From Sphingopyxis sp. MSC1_008 (lineage in GTDB: Bacteria > Pseudomonadota > Alphaproteobacteria > Sphingomonadales > Sphingomonadaceae), in contig NZ_JALPRD010000004.1 of NCBI RefSeq assembly GCF_023197165.1, positions 1 to 64,000 of the forward strand: DNA of 64,000 nt, read 5' to 3'. How positions within the stretch are numbered: position 1 is the stretch's first letter; every line of letters begins with the position of its first letter. Below the pieces are notes generated by a model that did no database searches, had not been told where the DNA came from, and worked only from the letters and a program-made list of their open reading frames with translations. This document shows, piece after piece, positions 9,505 through 17,171 of the stretch. Both the position numbers and the translations under genes were made by a program.

Positions 9505-10083
9505 ATGATCGCGGCGGCTATTCTCATGATGGTTCAGGCTCCTAACGCTGATGACCCTGCTATCCTGTCCGCGTATCTTTCGAACATCATTGCTACACGT
9601 TCGGACGTCCCGAAAGATCGAACAATTTGCGTCGATGAACGTTACATAGAGGACATCCCTGACTGGCATCTCAGTCTCGCAAGGAGGCTCGATATGGGCG
9701 AGAGCGATCGGGAAACATTCAAAAGTCTGCGTAAGAAGCCGAAATCAAGGGCTGTATCTGACGACTTGGTTTCGTTCTCCAAGTTGAAGTTAAGAGACGT
9801 TTCTCAAAACGCAGTGGCAGGTCCTGAATGTTCGACGCGACCGCGGCACACAATCAGCCGACCCATAGTTTACAAAAACAGAGCGTTCGTGGTGAGTCAC
9901 GTGGGCAGGCCGCCGTGCGCTGCATATTCAATTATCTCCAGGATCGAAAAAATTGGGGGAAGTTGGAAGGTGGTTGCTACGAAGGGGCTAAATACGGCCA
10001 TTCCCTCGGTCGGCTGCGGGCAACTTTGGACGCCGGAAGAATTGAATAACATCAAAGGCCGGTATTATCTTATCGGAGATTGA
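9505..10083 (+). CDS. Low-GC hypothetical protein, possibly exported
   Basis: A 192-aa protein I do not recognise. GAGGAGA lies about eight bases before the ATG, so it is probably translated. A short hydrophobic start (MIAAAILMMVQA) could be a weak signal peptide. Four cysteines are spread through the chain. Base composition is visibly lower in GC, with more A/T-ending codons (AAA, AAT, TCT, ATT) than neighbours, which suggests recent acquisition. The downstream gap carries copy B of the 18-bp repeat also seen at the left edge. Confidence 0.6.
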   Translation: MIAAAILMMVQAPNADDPAILSAYLSNIIATRSDVPKDRTICVDERYIEDIPDWHLSLARRLDMGESDRETFKSLRKKPKSRAVSDDLVSFSKLKLRDVSQNAVAGPECSTRPRHTISRPIVYKNRAFVVSHVGRPPCAAYSIISRIEKIGGSWKVVATKGLNTAIPSVGCGQLWTPEELNNIKGRYYLIGD

Positions 10084-10162
10084 AATCTCCAATCCGACGC
10101 GAGCTAGCTTCCCCATGGTGGCACTTTTCCGCGTTATGCAGCACCGCCTCGCTCGGGTCTCG

Positions 10163-10180
10163 ACGTCCGCAATCGGTCGA
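10163..10180. repeat. 18-bp dispersed repeat, copy B
   Basis: Exact second copy of ACGTCCGCAATCGGTCGA (see 111-128), in the gap between the low-GC orphan and the DUF1465 gene. The following bases GAAAACCGCCGTTTCG differ from copy A. Confidence 0.6.
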
Positions 10181-10213
10181 AAACCGCCGTTTCGTCGACC
10201 GGCCGCTACCCGT

Positions 10214-10660
10214 TCAAAGCCGAGCTTCCAACCGCGCCAGCATTTGCTGCACCGGCGCCACGGCGGGCGCTTCCCAGCCGGTCTCCAGCATCGCGATCCG
10301 TTCGAACAATCGCTCGCTCGCCAAAATAATCCGGCGCACCGACACGTCGAAGTCCGCGCATATGGCCCAGTCGGCCGCGACCGCCTCACCGATCCGCGCC
10401 GCGCTGTCGTTCGGCCCCGCCCCCGGGTCGCCCGCGAACATCGCGCGGCGGTGGAGCAGCCAAGCGATGACGTGCATCAGCCGCGTCGTCGTCTTTAGCG
10501 ATTCGCATGCAAGCCCGATCTGCGCCGCTGCGTCGCCGCCAGCCCGCCCCAGGTCGCGCTGCGCCGCAAAGGCCGCATGCGCCTCATCGGCGAGCAGCAT
10601 CGCCTCGACATAGAGATTTTCGACCTGTGCGCGCTGCACCGGCACATCGATTGCCATCAT
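10214..10660 (-). CDS. DUF1465 family protein
   Basis: Helical cytoplasmic protein of about 148 aa in the alphaproteobacterial DUF1465 family, function unknown. The start at 10660 (MMAIDVPVQRAQVENLYVEAM) is preferred to an upstream in-frame GTG-type start because homologous proteins begin with this helix. Residues RLMHVIAWLLHRRAMFAG in the middle are a family hallmark. The neighbouring DUF465 genes accompany it in other sphingomonads, which supports the assignment. Confidence 0.8.
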   Translation of the reverse strand: MMAIDVPVQRAQVENLYVEAMLLADEAHAAFAAQRDLGRAGGDAAAQIGLACESLKTTTRLMHVIAWLLHRRAMFAGDPGAGPNDSAARIGEAVAADWAICADFDVSVRRIILASERLFERIAMLETGWEAPAVAPVQQMLARLEARL

Positions 10661-10770
10661 GTTCGTTCGCCCACCGACCATGACGCGGGAGATGCCACCC
10701 GGCTATCGGGTCCGCAACGTCAGTAACCATGAAAATACGGACGCAAGCCGTCCCGTTTTGATTCAGGCCG

Positions 10771-10968
10771 TCACGCGATGATGTCGGGAAGCAGCTGATC
10801 CTCGCACCAGGAGATTTCGTCGCGCAGGCGCAGCTTGCGTTTCTTGAGGCGCGCGAGCTGCAGCTGGTCGGGCACCGCCGCGGTGCCGAGCGCGATGATC
10901 GCGGCATCGAGGTCGCGATGCTCGATGCGAAGCAGTTCCAGGCGCTGGGTAATTTCCTCGGGGCTCAC
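10771..10968 (-). CDS. DUF465 (YdcH-type) small coiled-coil protein
   Basis: A 65-aa protein of the DUF465/YdcH family. The pattern is 'RLxxLRxEHRDLDAAI...LARLKKRKLRLRDEI', a short helical hairpin or coiled coil rich in Arg, Lys and Leu. GGAGG lies directly before the ATG at 10968. A second member starts divergently at 11092. The family is abundant in proteobacteria but has no firm function. Confidence 0.85.
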   Translation of the reverse strand: MSPEEITQRLELLRIEHRDLDAAIIALGTAAVPDQLQLARLKKRKLRLRDEISWCEDQLLPDIIA

Positions 10969-11091
10969 ATCGCCTCCCTGCCACGTTCACCACTGGTCCG
11001 CAACGGGGACCGCTTGGCCGAATCGTCACGACATCGGGACGGTTTCGTGATTTAATTCGCCCTGCCCATCGAGTCGAAAAGGAGAATGCCA

Positions 11092-11250
11092 ATGAGCACG
11101 TCGCACCTTTCCACCCTGAAGTCCCGCCACGCGGACCTCGATGCGAAAATTGCGAATGAAGAGCGCCGTCCCGCCCCCGATACCGGAGTCGTCGCGCAGC
11201 TCAAGAAGCAGAAACTGAAACTCAAGGAGGAAATGCTGACGATCGCCTGA
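11092..11250 (+). CDS. DUF465 (YdcH-type) mini-protein
   Basis: A 52-aa frame starting MSTSHLSTLKSRHADLDAKI and ending KKQKLKLKEEMLTIA. It has the DUF465 pattern 'LKxRHxxLDxKI...VAQLKKQKLKLKEEM'. AAAAGGAG lies about seven bases upstream of the ATG. It is divergent from the 65-aa paralogue, with about 120 bases between the starts, so both may be controlled from the same gap. It is short enough to be missed by many gene finders. Confidence 0.85.
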   Translation: MSTSHLSTLKSRHADLDAKIANEERRPAPDTGVVAQLKKQKLKLKEEMLTIA

Positions 11251-11295
11251 TCGCCAGCGCTATCGCCCCGCTGATGCCACCCTGTGAAGGACGCA

Positions 11296-11685
11296 TCAGC
11301 GCCGGCGGTAGAGGGGCCCCTTCTCAAGGCCCGTGCGCCGCAGATGCGGCGGCAGATCGGACTGCGAAACCACCTGACGACGAACAGCCTGCGGGTCGAC
11401 CGGACGGTCGAACGCGATGCCGAACTTGCCCTCGCCCACCCAGATCACGCGGCCTGCGACCGGGCCGACGTTGCGCAGGTCGACCTCGACCGCCGCGCCT
11501 TGTGCGACCTTGAGGTTCGCCTCCGCCAGCATGCCGCCGGGCGACAGGTTGCGCACGCGCACTATGATGGGGTCGGGGCTGCCGGGAAGGATCAGGCCGG
11601 CCTGCATGAACAGGCTGTCGCGATCGGCACCGCGCGACAGCGCCGCGACCTCCTCGTCGACCGATCTGGGTCCTAGTGAATCCAT
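11296..11685 (-). CDS. PilZ-domain protein (probable c-di-GMP receptor)
   Basis: A 129-aa protein with a single PilZ beta-barrel. The two c-di-GMP-binding motifs are present and properly spaced: RxxxR as R18-GAD-R22, and N-x-S-x-x-G as N46-L-S48-PG-G51. It ends with a basic tail (HLRRTGLEKGPLYRRR). Members of this class link c-di-GMP level to motility, attachment or envelope changes. The partner is not evident here. It forms a single-gene unit between DUF465 and dksA. Confidence 0.85.
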   Translation of the reverse strand: MDSLGPRSVDEEVAALSRGADRDSLFMQAGLILPGSPDPIIVRVRNLSPGGMLAEANLKVAQGAAVEVDLRNVGPVAGRVIWVGEGKFGIAFDRPVDPQAVRRQVVSQSDLPPHLRRTGLEKGPLYRRR

Positions 11686-11768
11686 TGCGCCCCGTTCCTC
11701 TTTTGATTGAGGAGCGGAATCTAGGGCCGGGTCGTTGCGGAATCGTAAATGGGACCGGGGCCCACCGA

Positions 11769-12230
11769 CTAATCTTCGCGTGAAATCCGTTCGTTGCGCT
11801 CATGGCGCTCCTGCGCCTCCAGCGTCATCGTCGCGATCGGGCGCGCCTGCAGACGCGCCAGCGAGATCGGCTCGCCGGTCACCGCGCAATAGCCATATTC
11901 GCCTTCGTCGATGCGGCGGATCGCCGAATCGATCTTGGCGATGAGCTTGCGTTGGCGATCGCGGGTCCTGAGTTCGATCGCCCAGTCGGTTTCGCTCGAC
12001 GCGCGGTCGGCGAGGTCGGGTTCGCGCAGCGGACCGTCCTGAAGATGCGCCAGCGTCGATTCGGATTCGGACAGGATCGACTTTTTCCAGGCGAGGAGCA
12101 GGCCGCGGAAATAATCCTGCTGCCGCTCGTTCATAAACTCTTCGTCGTCGCCGGGGACATAATCCGAATCGAGATTGGATTTGGCTTCGCGAAGCGCGTC
12201 AGCGCCAACGTCGGCAATCTTGGTCGGCAT
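11769..12230 (-). CDS. dksA: DksA-type RNA polymerase secondary-channel regulator
   Basis: Protein of 153 aa that binds RNA polymerase with ppGpp to adjust stable-RNA and amino-acid promoters. The coiled-coil tip motif D72-LA-D75-RA is present. The C4 zinc finger is reduced: only C115 (EYGYCAVTGEPI) remains, and the other three cysteine positions read Thr, Met/Thr and Ala (RPIATMTLEAQERHE). Single-cysteine DksA is common in alphaproteobacteria, so this is a family trait and not decay. It reads leftwards; its upstream gap is 437 bases long. Confidence 0.9.
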   Translation of the reverse strand: MPTKIADVGADALREAKSNLDSDYVPGDDEEFMNERQQDYFRGLLLAWKKSILSESESTLAHLQDGPLREPDLADRASSETDWAIELRTRDRQRKLIAKIDSAIRRIDEGEYGYCAVTGEPISLARLQARPIATMTLEAQERHERNERISRED

Positions 12231-12667
12231 GAGGGGCTCTCGCGTCCTTTCCTGTCACCTTACGGGCCGTTAAACAGCTCGGGGAGTGGCGCGCCTATAC
12301 CCAGCCGCTGGCAACGATACAAGCGCCTTAGCTGCCGATAGCGACAACCCGTGAAGCGGCGATGAACCGCATCGCGTCGGGGGCGATTCTGCTTCCCCGG
12401 GACAACGCGCCGAACGCCGCGGCGCGGCGCGATTTAGGTCCGAAGGTTAACCAATTGTATAGAATTGTTGCATAATCCGTTCTGTTTTGGGACAGATACC
12501 GGGTTTTTTGTTGATTTCGCATGGCATTTCCCGCTCTCGGACAGGTGAACGCGGTTAACGCAATTGCCGTGTTCATAAAGCTTTGGCCTTTTGCGTTATA
12601 GCGAAAGTGAACGGGGGGTGCCGGTCGATGGCGCTTCGCACCTGCAACGGGAAAGAAAGAAAAGCCT
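12231..12667. other. 437-bp intergenic region
   Basis: No gene is seen. The middle part (about 12440-12600) is unusually AT-rich for this genome and lies between the divergent dksA and serine-rich protein genes, so it should carry both promoters. TTCATA at 12572-12577 with TTATAG 18 bases on is a weak candidate promoter for the downstream gene. Several GTTAAC sequences occur, but none has the spacing of a full CtrA site. Confidence 0.4.
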
Positions 12668-13774
12668 ATGTCTGTCCGAATGGCCCTTGCCAAGCTTTGC
12701 GCCTGCACCTGCGGCGGGGCGATCATCGGTAGCGGCGCAATGCAGATCGCCGATGTTCCCAAGGCGCGCGCGCAGACGGTCCAGTCCTGTTCGCCGTGCG
12801 TCGGCAAGAAGGTCGTGCGCAAGCGTCATGCGGCGCGCAAGCCGGTGAAGCGCGTACGCCGCGTCGTCACGACGAAGCGCATCATCCGCACCGCGACCCC
12901 GCAGACGCAGGTCGTGACGCAGACGATCCCGCTGCCCCCCATCCCCTACGCGCCCTTCCCGGGCGGCGGTTTCGAAGGCGGCAGCAGCGGCGGCGGCGTG
13001 ACCGTGATCGGCGGCGGCTTTGGCGGGGGTTTCGGCGGCGGCTTCTTTGGCGGTTTCTTCGGTGGCAGCAGCGGCGGCGGCAGCAGCGGCAGCATCGTCG
13101 TCACTTCGACGACGACCGGCGGGCTCAGCACGACCTCCAGCACATCGTCGGGCGTCTCGACCTCGACGGGTGGCGTCTCGACCTCCACCGGCGGCGTGTC
13201 GACCTCGACCGGCGGTGTCTCGACGTCGACGGGCGGCGTTTCGACTTCGACCGGCAGCGTCAGCACCTCGACCTCGTCGGGTAATGTTTCGACCTCTTCG
13301 GGCAACGTCAGCACCTCCTCGTCGAGCAGCAGCTCGTCGTCGAGCTCGTCGTCCTCCTCCTCGTCGTCGAGTTCGTCCTCGTCGGGCGGCAGTTCGTCGA
13401 AGGGCAGCTCGGGTTGGGGCAGCTCGTCGCACGGCAGTTCGTCGCATGGCAGCTCGGGCGGTTCCAGCAGCTCGTCGTCGAGCTCGTCTTCGTCCTCTTC
13501 GTCGAGCAGCAGCACGTCGAGCGGCGCAACCTCTTCGGGTGCGACCGGCGGCAGCAGCAGCTTCGGTTCGACCGGCAGCACCAGCTCCTCGTCTTCCTCC
13601 TCGTCGAGCAGCAGCTCGTCTTCGTCGAGCTCGGGCGGCACCAGCAGCTCCTCGGGCGATCCGACCCCTGTTCCTGCGCCGCCGATGATGCTATTGTTCG
13701 GCGCTGCAGCCGCTGCGCTTGTCGCGCGCCGCCGCGCGGCGAACCGCAACGACAGTGACGCCAACGCGGCTTAA
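12668..13774 (+). CDS. Serine-rich surface protein with PAP-CTERM sorting signal
   Basis: Protein of 368 aa. It has a signal-like start (residues 1-36, ending KARAQ), a basic stretch (48-75), a Gly/Phe-rich part (about 97-145), about five tandem GVSTSTG heptads (about 160-200), and then a domain almost wholly of Ser with some Gly to about residue 335. The C terminus reads PTPVPAPPMMLLFGAAAAAL followed by VARRR: a Pro-rich motif, one transmembrane helix and a basic end. That is the three-part PEP-CTERM architecture with PAP in place of PEP. Exosortase processing and heavy glycosylation of the Ser tract are inferences; no exosortase gene is in the window. A terminator follows. Confidence 0.75.
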   Translation: MSVRMALAKLCACTCGGAIIGSGAMQIADVPKARAQTVQSCSPCVGKKVVRKRHAARKPVKRVRRVVTTKRIIRTATPQTQVVTQTIPLPPIPYAPFPGGGFEGGSSGGGVTVIGGGFGGGFGGGFFGGFFGGSSGGGSSGSIVVTSTTTGGLSTTSSTSSGVSTSTGGVSTSTGGVSTSTGGVSTSTGGVSTSTGSVSTSTSSGNVSTSSGNVSTSSSSSSSSSSSSSSSSSSSSSSSGGSSSKGSSGWGSSSHGSSSHGSSGGSSSSSSSSSSSSSSSSSTSSGATSSGATGGSSSFGSTGSTSSSSSSSSSSSSSSSSSGGTSSSSGDPTPVPAPPMMLLFGAAAAALVARRRAANRNDSDANAA

Positions 13775-13820
13775 GAAATCCACTGGCGGTTTGGGGGGCT
13801 AACCCGAACCTCAGAAACTA

Positions 13821-13849
13821 AGGGCTGCCCTTCGGGGCGGCCCTTTTTT
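13821..13849 (+). terminator. Rho-independent terminator after Ser-rich gene
   Basis: A 10-bp stem (AGGGCTGCCC with GGGCGGCCCT, one G-T pair) closes a TTCG tetraloop, followed by a six-T run. It lies about 45 bases past the stop. Confidence 0.9.
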
Positions 13850-13866
13850 ATGCGCAGCAAAAATCA

Positions 13867-13911
13867 GTTTGCCACATGGGAAACCATTCTATAGTTCGCC
13901 ATATGGTGAAC
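13867..13911 (+). promoter_or_regulatory. Tandem ArsR-type operators overlapping the start codon
   Basis: Two related 18-bp dyads lie 27 bp apart: GTTTGCCACATGGGAAAC (13867-13884) and GTTCGCCATATGGTGAAC (13894-13911). The second overlaps the ATG at 13903. Each is palindromic apart from one or two pairs, with common core GTTnGCCAnATGGnnAAC. The position fits autorepression by the ArsR protein encoded immediately after. Confidence 0.6.
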
Positions 13912-14247
13912 CAACAAGCCGCGCTCGATTCGCTCTTCCACGCGCTCGCCGACCCGACGCGCCGCGCGGTCGTCAGCCGACTGCTCAAAGGCGCCGCGCC
14001 GGTAAAGCAGCTGTCCGAACCCTTCGAAATGGGCCTCCCCGCCTTTCTCAAACATCTGTCGGTGCTCGAGGTGTCGGGACTGATCCGAACCGAAAAGCGG
14101 GGCCGCGTCCGCACCTGCCGCGTCGATGCCGAGCGGCTCGCGGCGGCGGAAGGCTGGCTCTCACAGCAACGCGCGCTCTGGCAGGGCCGCACCGACCGCC
14201 TCGCCGACTTCGTCGAATCGCAAACACACCCGGAGAAAACAGAATGA
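13903..14247 (+). CDS. ArsR-family winged-helix regulator
   Basis: A 114-aa ArsR/SmtB-type repressor without the metal-binding cysteines of arsenic sensors. HALADPTRRAVVSRLLKG opens the domain, and the recognition helix region is PAFLKHLSVLEVSGLIRTEK. An in-frame ATG at 13876 exists, but MVNQQAALDSL is the usual start of this subfamily. The stop overlaps the ATG of the SRPBCC gene (ATGA), so they form one operon. ArsR/SRPBCC pairs of this kind are common. The ligand is probably a small organic molecule rather than a metal, which is an inference. Confidence 0.85.
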   Translation: MVNQQAALDSLFHALADPTRRAVVSRLLKGAAPVKQLSEPFEMGLPAFLKHLSVLEVSGLIRTEKRGRVRTCRVDAERLAAAEGWLSQQRALWQGRTDRLADFVESQTHPEKTE

Positions 14248-14714
14248 CCAACGACACGACCCTCTCCATCTCCCGCCTGATCGCCGCGCCGCCGTCGGCG
14301 GTATGGAACGCGTGGAGCGTCCCGGAGAATCTTGCGAAATGGTGGATCCCGGCGCCAATCGAATGCCAGGTCGTCACGCTCGACTTGCGTCCGGGCGGCG
14401 GGTTTGTAACGCGGATGCGCGAGGACGGCGCGGCCGATTTCCAGCCGCATGTCGATGGCTGCTTCCTCGAAGCGATCCCCGAAAAGAAGCTCGTCTTTAC
14501 CACCGTGCTCACCGAAGGCTGGCAGCCCGCCGAGCCTTGGCTCGCGCTGACCGCGATCCTGACCTTCGAAGCGCAGGACGGCGGCACCCTCTATTCGGCG
14601 CGCGTGCTCCACAAGACGCCCGAGGACAGCGCCAAGCATGACGAGATGGGCTTCTACGAAGGCTGGGGCACGGCAATCGGCCAGCTGGCCGAGCTGGTGG
14701 AGCAGCGCGGCTAG
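14244..14714 (+). CDS. SRPBCC/AHSA1-domain protein
   Basis: A 156-aa START-like helix-grip protein: [18 protein letters not shown] at the start, [20 protein letters not shown] in the middle, and a C-terminal [18 protein letters not shown] helix. This fold binds a hydrophobic ligand. Members paired with ArsR regulators may take part in removing or sensing a small toxic compound, but no substrate is known. The ATG lies within the ArsR stop (4-base overlap). A hairpin repeat follows 11 bases after the stop. Confidence 0.85.
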   Translation: MTNDTTLSISRLIAAPPSAVWNAWSVPENLAKWWIPAPIECQVVTLDLRPGGGFVTRMREDGAADFQPHVDGCFLEAIPEKKLVFTTVLTEGWQPAEPWLALTAILTFEAQDGGTLYSARVLHKTPEDSAKHDEMGFYEGWGTAIGQLAELVEQRG

Positions 14715-14725
14715 ATATTTAACGT

Positions 14726-14803
14726 CGTCATTCCCGCGAAGGCGGGAATCCCGCTTTCGACGGTGCAGGAAAGAGCGGGATTCCCGCCTTCGCGGGAATG
14801 ACG
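14726..14803. repeat. Dispersed hairpin repeat (CCCGCGAAGGCGGG type)
   Basis: Nearly perfect 78-bp inverted repeat running from CGTCATTCCCGCGAAGGCGG to its complement ending GGGAATGACG. Each arm contains a smaller CCCGCgaaGGCGGG dyad. It lies between the SRPBCC gene and serS and could also act as a transcription stop. Confidence 0.8.
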
Positions 14804-14856
14804 GACATGTAAGGACAGGCTTGCACCGCTCGCGCCGCAACGCCATAGCGCGGCGC

Positions 14857-16137
14857 ATGCATGATATCCGCCTGATCCGGGAAAATCCCGAAGCGTTCGA
14901 CGCCGGCCTCGCGCGCCGCGGCCTAGAACCCCTGTCCGCCCAGATCGTGGCGGCCGACGCGTCGCTGCGCGCGCTGCAGACGGAAATTCAGGCCTCGCTC
15001 GCGCGCCGCAACGAGGCGTCGAAGCTGATCGGCCAGGCGATGGCGCAGGGCGACAAGGACAAGGCCGAAGCATTGAAGGCCGAGGTCGCCGACCTCAAGA
15101 CCGCGCTCCCCGCCAAGGAAGACGCCGAGCGCGAACAGCTTGCGGCGCTCCAGGACATCCTCGCCGCGATCCCGAACATCCCGCTCGCCGACGTTCCCGC
15201 GGGCGAGGATGAGGAGGGCAATGTCGAGATCGCACGCTGGGGCACACCCCGCACGTTCGACTTCGCGCCGCAGGAACATGCCGATTTCGCCCCCGCACTC
15301 GGGCTCGATTTCGAGACCGCGGCAAAAATGTCGGGCGCGCGCTTCGCCTTCCTGAAGGGCCAGATGGCGCGGCTCGAACGCGCGCTGGGTCAGTTCATGA
15401 TCGACAAGCAGACGGTCGAGGCGGGCTATACCGAATGCGCGACCCCGCTGATGGTGCGCGACGAGGCCGCGTACGGGACGACGCAGCTCCCGAAGTTCCG
15501 CGAGGATCTGTTCCAGACCACCGACGGCCGCTGGCTGATCTCGACCTCCGAGATGAGCCTGACCAACGCGGTGCGCGAGGAGATCCTGCCCGAGGCCGAT
15601 CTGCCGATCCGCATGACCGCGCTCACCCCCTGCTTCCGCTCCGAAGCCGGCTCGGCGGGGCGCGACACGCGCGGCTATATCCGCCAGCACCAGTTCTGGA
15701 AGGTCGAGCTCGTCTCGATCGTCCGCCCCGAAGACAGCGACGCCGAACTCGAACGCAAGACCCGCGCCGCCGAGGCGATCCTCGAAGCGCTCGAACTGCC
15801 GTACCGCAAGATGCTGCTCTGCAGCGGCGACATGGGTTTTTCGGCACGCAAGACCTACGACCTCGAAGTCTGGCTCCCCGGCCAGAACGCCTATCGCGAG
15901 ATTTCGAGCTGTTCGACCTGCGGCGATTTCCAGGCGCGGCGCATGAATGCGCGCTTCCGCCGCGAGGGCGCGAAGAGCAACGAGTTCGTGCATACGCTGA
16001 ACGGCTCGGGCCTTGCGGTCGGACGCACGCTGGTCGCGATCCTCGAAAATTACCAGCAAGCTGATGGGAGTGTCACCATTCCGGCGGCGCTGGTGCCGTA
16101 CATGGGCGGGATCACCAAGCTCACGCCCGCCGGCTAA
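14857..16137 (+). CDS. serS: Seryl-tRNA synthetase
   Basis: Class II synthetase of 426 aa charging tRNA-Ser. It has an N-terminal tRNA-binding coiled coil (about residues 25-105, Ala/Lys/Glu-rich), then the catalytic core. Motif 2 is [20 protein letters not shown] followed by F-W-K-V-E. Motif 3 is [17 protein letters not shown] near the end. The start [15 protein letters not shown] at 14857 is the family start, although the frame stays open 219 bases upstream across the hairpin repeat. A second hairpin repeat separates it from surE. Confidence 0.95.
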   Translation: MHDIRLIRENPEAFDAGLARRGLEPLSAQIVAADASLRALQTEIQASLARRNEASKLIGQAMAQGDKDKAEALKAEVADLKTALPAKEDAEREQLAALQDILAAIPNIPLADVPAGEDEEGNVEIARWGTPRTFDFAPQEHADFAPALGLDFETAAKMSGARFAFLKGQMARLERALGQFMIDKQTVEAGYTECATPLMVRDEAAYGTTQLPKFREDLFQTTDGRWLISTSEMSLTNAVREEILPEADLPIRMTALTPCFRSEAGSAGRDTRGYIRQHQFWKVELVSIVRPEDSDAELERKTRAAEAILEALELPYRKMLLCSGDMGFSARKTYDLEVWLPGQNAYREISSCSTCGDFQARRMNARFRREGAKSNEFVHTLNGSGLAVGRTLVAILENYQQADGSVTIPAALVPYMGGITKLTPAG

Positions 16138-16145
16138 CCCCCCAT

Positions 16146-16222
16146 CGTCACCCCGGACTTGATCCGGGGCCTGCCTTCCTTGGCGAAGAAAAGGCGGGTG
16201 CCGGGTCAAGCCCGGCATGACG
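16146..16222. repeat. Dispersed hairpin repeat (CCCCGGACTTGATCCGGGG type)
   Basis: Inverted repeat bounded by CGTCA and TGACG. The left arm CCCCGGACTTGATCCGGGGC and the right arm GCCGGGTCAAGCCCGGCATG are related but have drifted. It lies between serS and surE. Confidence 0.7.
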
Positions 16223-16245
16223 AAACAGAAACGAAAGACAGAAAC

Positions 16246-17010
16246 GTGCGCATCCTCCTCACCAACGACGACGGCTATCACGCCCCCGGCATGGCGGTGC
16301 TCGAAGCAATCGCGCGCGAGCTTTCGGACGACATCTGGGTCTGCGCCCCCGCCGAGGAACAGTCGGGCGCCGGCCACTCGCTCACTCTGTCGCGCCCCGT
16401 GCGCATCCGCCAGCATGAAGAACGCCGCTGGTCATGCAGCGGCACGCCGACCGATTCGGTGATGATGGCGATCGGCAAGCTGATGCCCGAAAAGCCCGAC
16501 CTGATCCTGTCGGGGGTCAACCGCGGCGCCAACCTCGGCGACGATGTCACTTATTCGGGCACCGTCTCGGCGGCGATCGAGGGCGCGCTCGCGGGGATCC
16601 CGTCGATCGCGCTCAGCCAAGTTTATGCGAAGGAAGGCATGGGGGACAGCGTGCCGTTCGAAGCCGCCGCGGCGTGGGGCGCGAAGGTGCTGCGCCCGCT
16701 GCTCGCCATGGAGATGGCGCCGCGCACGCTGATCAACATCAACTTCCCCGCGATCCCCGCCGAAGAGGTGCAGGGCATCCGCGTCACGCGGCAAGGCTTC
16801 CACGATTACGGCCGCGGCTCGATCGTCGAGGGCACCGACCCGCGCGGCTATCGCTATTACTGGTTCGGGCTCCATGGCATCGAGCACAGCCTCGGCCACG
16901 ACAGCGACCTCGAGGCGATCGACGACAATTATATCTCGGTCACCCCGCTCCAACTTGACCTGACGCATGACGCGTCGCTCGCGGCGCTGCGCGGCGCATA
17001 CGGGGGCTGA
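16246..17010 (+). CDS. surE: 5'/3'-nucleotidase SurE
   Basis: Metal-dependent nucleoside monophosphatase/exopolyphosphatase-type enzyme, 254 aa. It begins at GTG with ILLTNDDGYHAPG (the metal-binding Asp-Asp pair). It continues with the family block SGVNRGANLGDDVTYSGTVSAA (metal-binding Asn) near residues 93-114, then VTRQGFHDYGRG. The frame is open for 87 bases upstream, but the family always starts at the RILLTNDDG strand. It is followed by a NlpD-like gene, as in the classical surE-nlpD neighbourhood. No pcm gene lies between them. Confidence 0.95.
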   Translation: MRILLTNDDGYHAPGMAVLEAIARELSDDIWVCAPAEEQSGAGHSLTLSRPVRIRQHEERRWSCSGTPTDSVMMAIGKLMPEKPDLILSGVNRGANLGDDVTYSGTVSAAIEGALAGIPSIALSQVYAKEGMGDSVPFEAAAAWGAKVLRPLLAMEMAPRTLININFPAIPAEEVQGIRVTRQGFHDYGRGSIVEGTDPRGYRYYWFGLHGIEHSLGHDSDLEAIDDNYISVTPLQLDLTHDASLAALRGAYGG

Positions 17011-17031
17011 CAGGCTCAACCCATCACCCCT

Positions 17032-17100
17032 CGTCATTCCCGCGAAAGCGGGAACCCAGCAGCAACGCCGGACTGGGTTCCCGCTTTCGCGGGAATGACG
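17032..17100. repeat. Dispersed hairpin repeat (CCCGCGAAAGCGGG type)
   Basis: A 69-bp inverted repeat with nearly perfect arms: CGTCATTCCCGCGAAAGCGG at the left and its complement ending GGGAATGACG at position 17100. It lies between surE and the NlpD-like gene. Confidence 0.8.
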
Positions 17101-17171
17101 AAAGTCAGAATTCCGTGTCGTAACGAGACAGAAGTCTAGCCACCGCCGCTTTGCTTTGGCAAAGGCGGCGC

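Noticed and set aside
12231..12667. Possible CtrA sites (GTTAAC sequences)
   Set aside because: None shows TTAA-N7-TTAA. The nearest (TTAA-N7-TATA) has one poor half.
12946..13764. Leu/Glu/Pro-rich 272-codon frame opposite the serine-rich gene
   Set aside because: It is the mechanical antisense reading of repeated TCG/AGC serine codons (Glu, Asp, Leu). It lacks a ribosome-binding site.
14638..14856. Upstream extension of serS
   Set aside because: The in-frame region reads through the hairpin repeat and the end of the SRPBCC gene. The family starts at [12 protein letters not shown].
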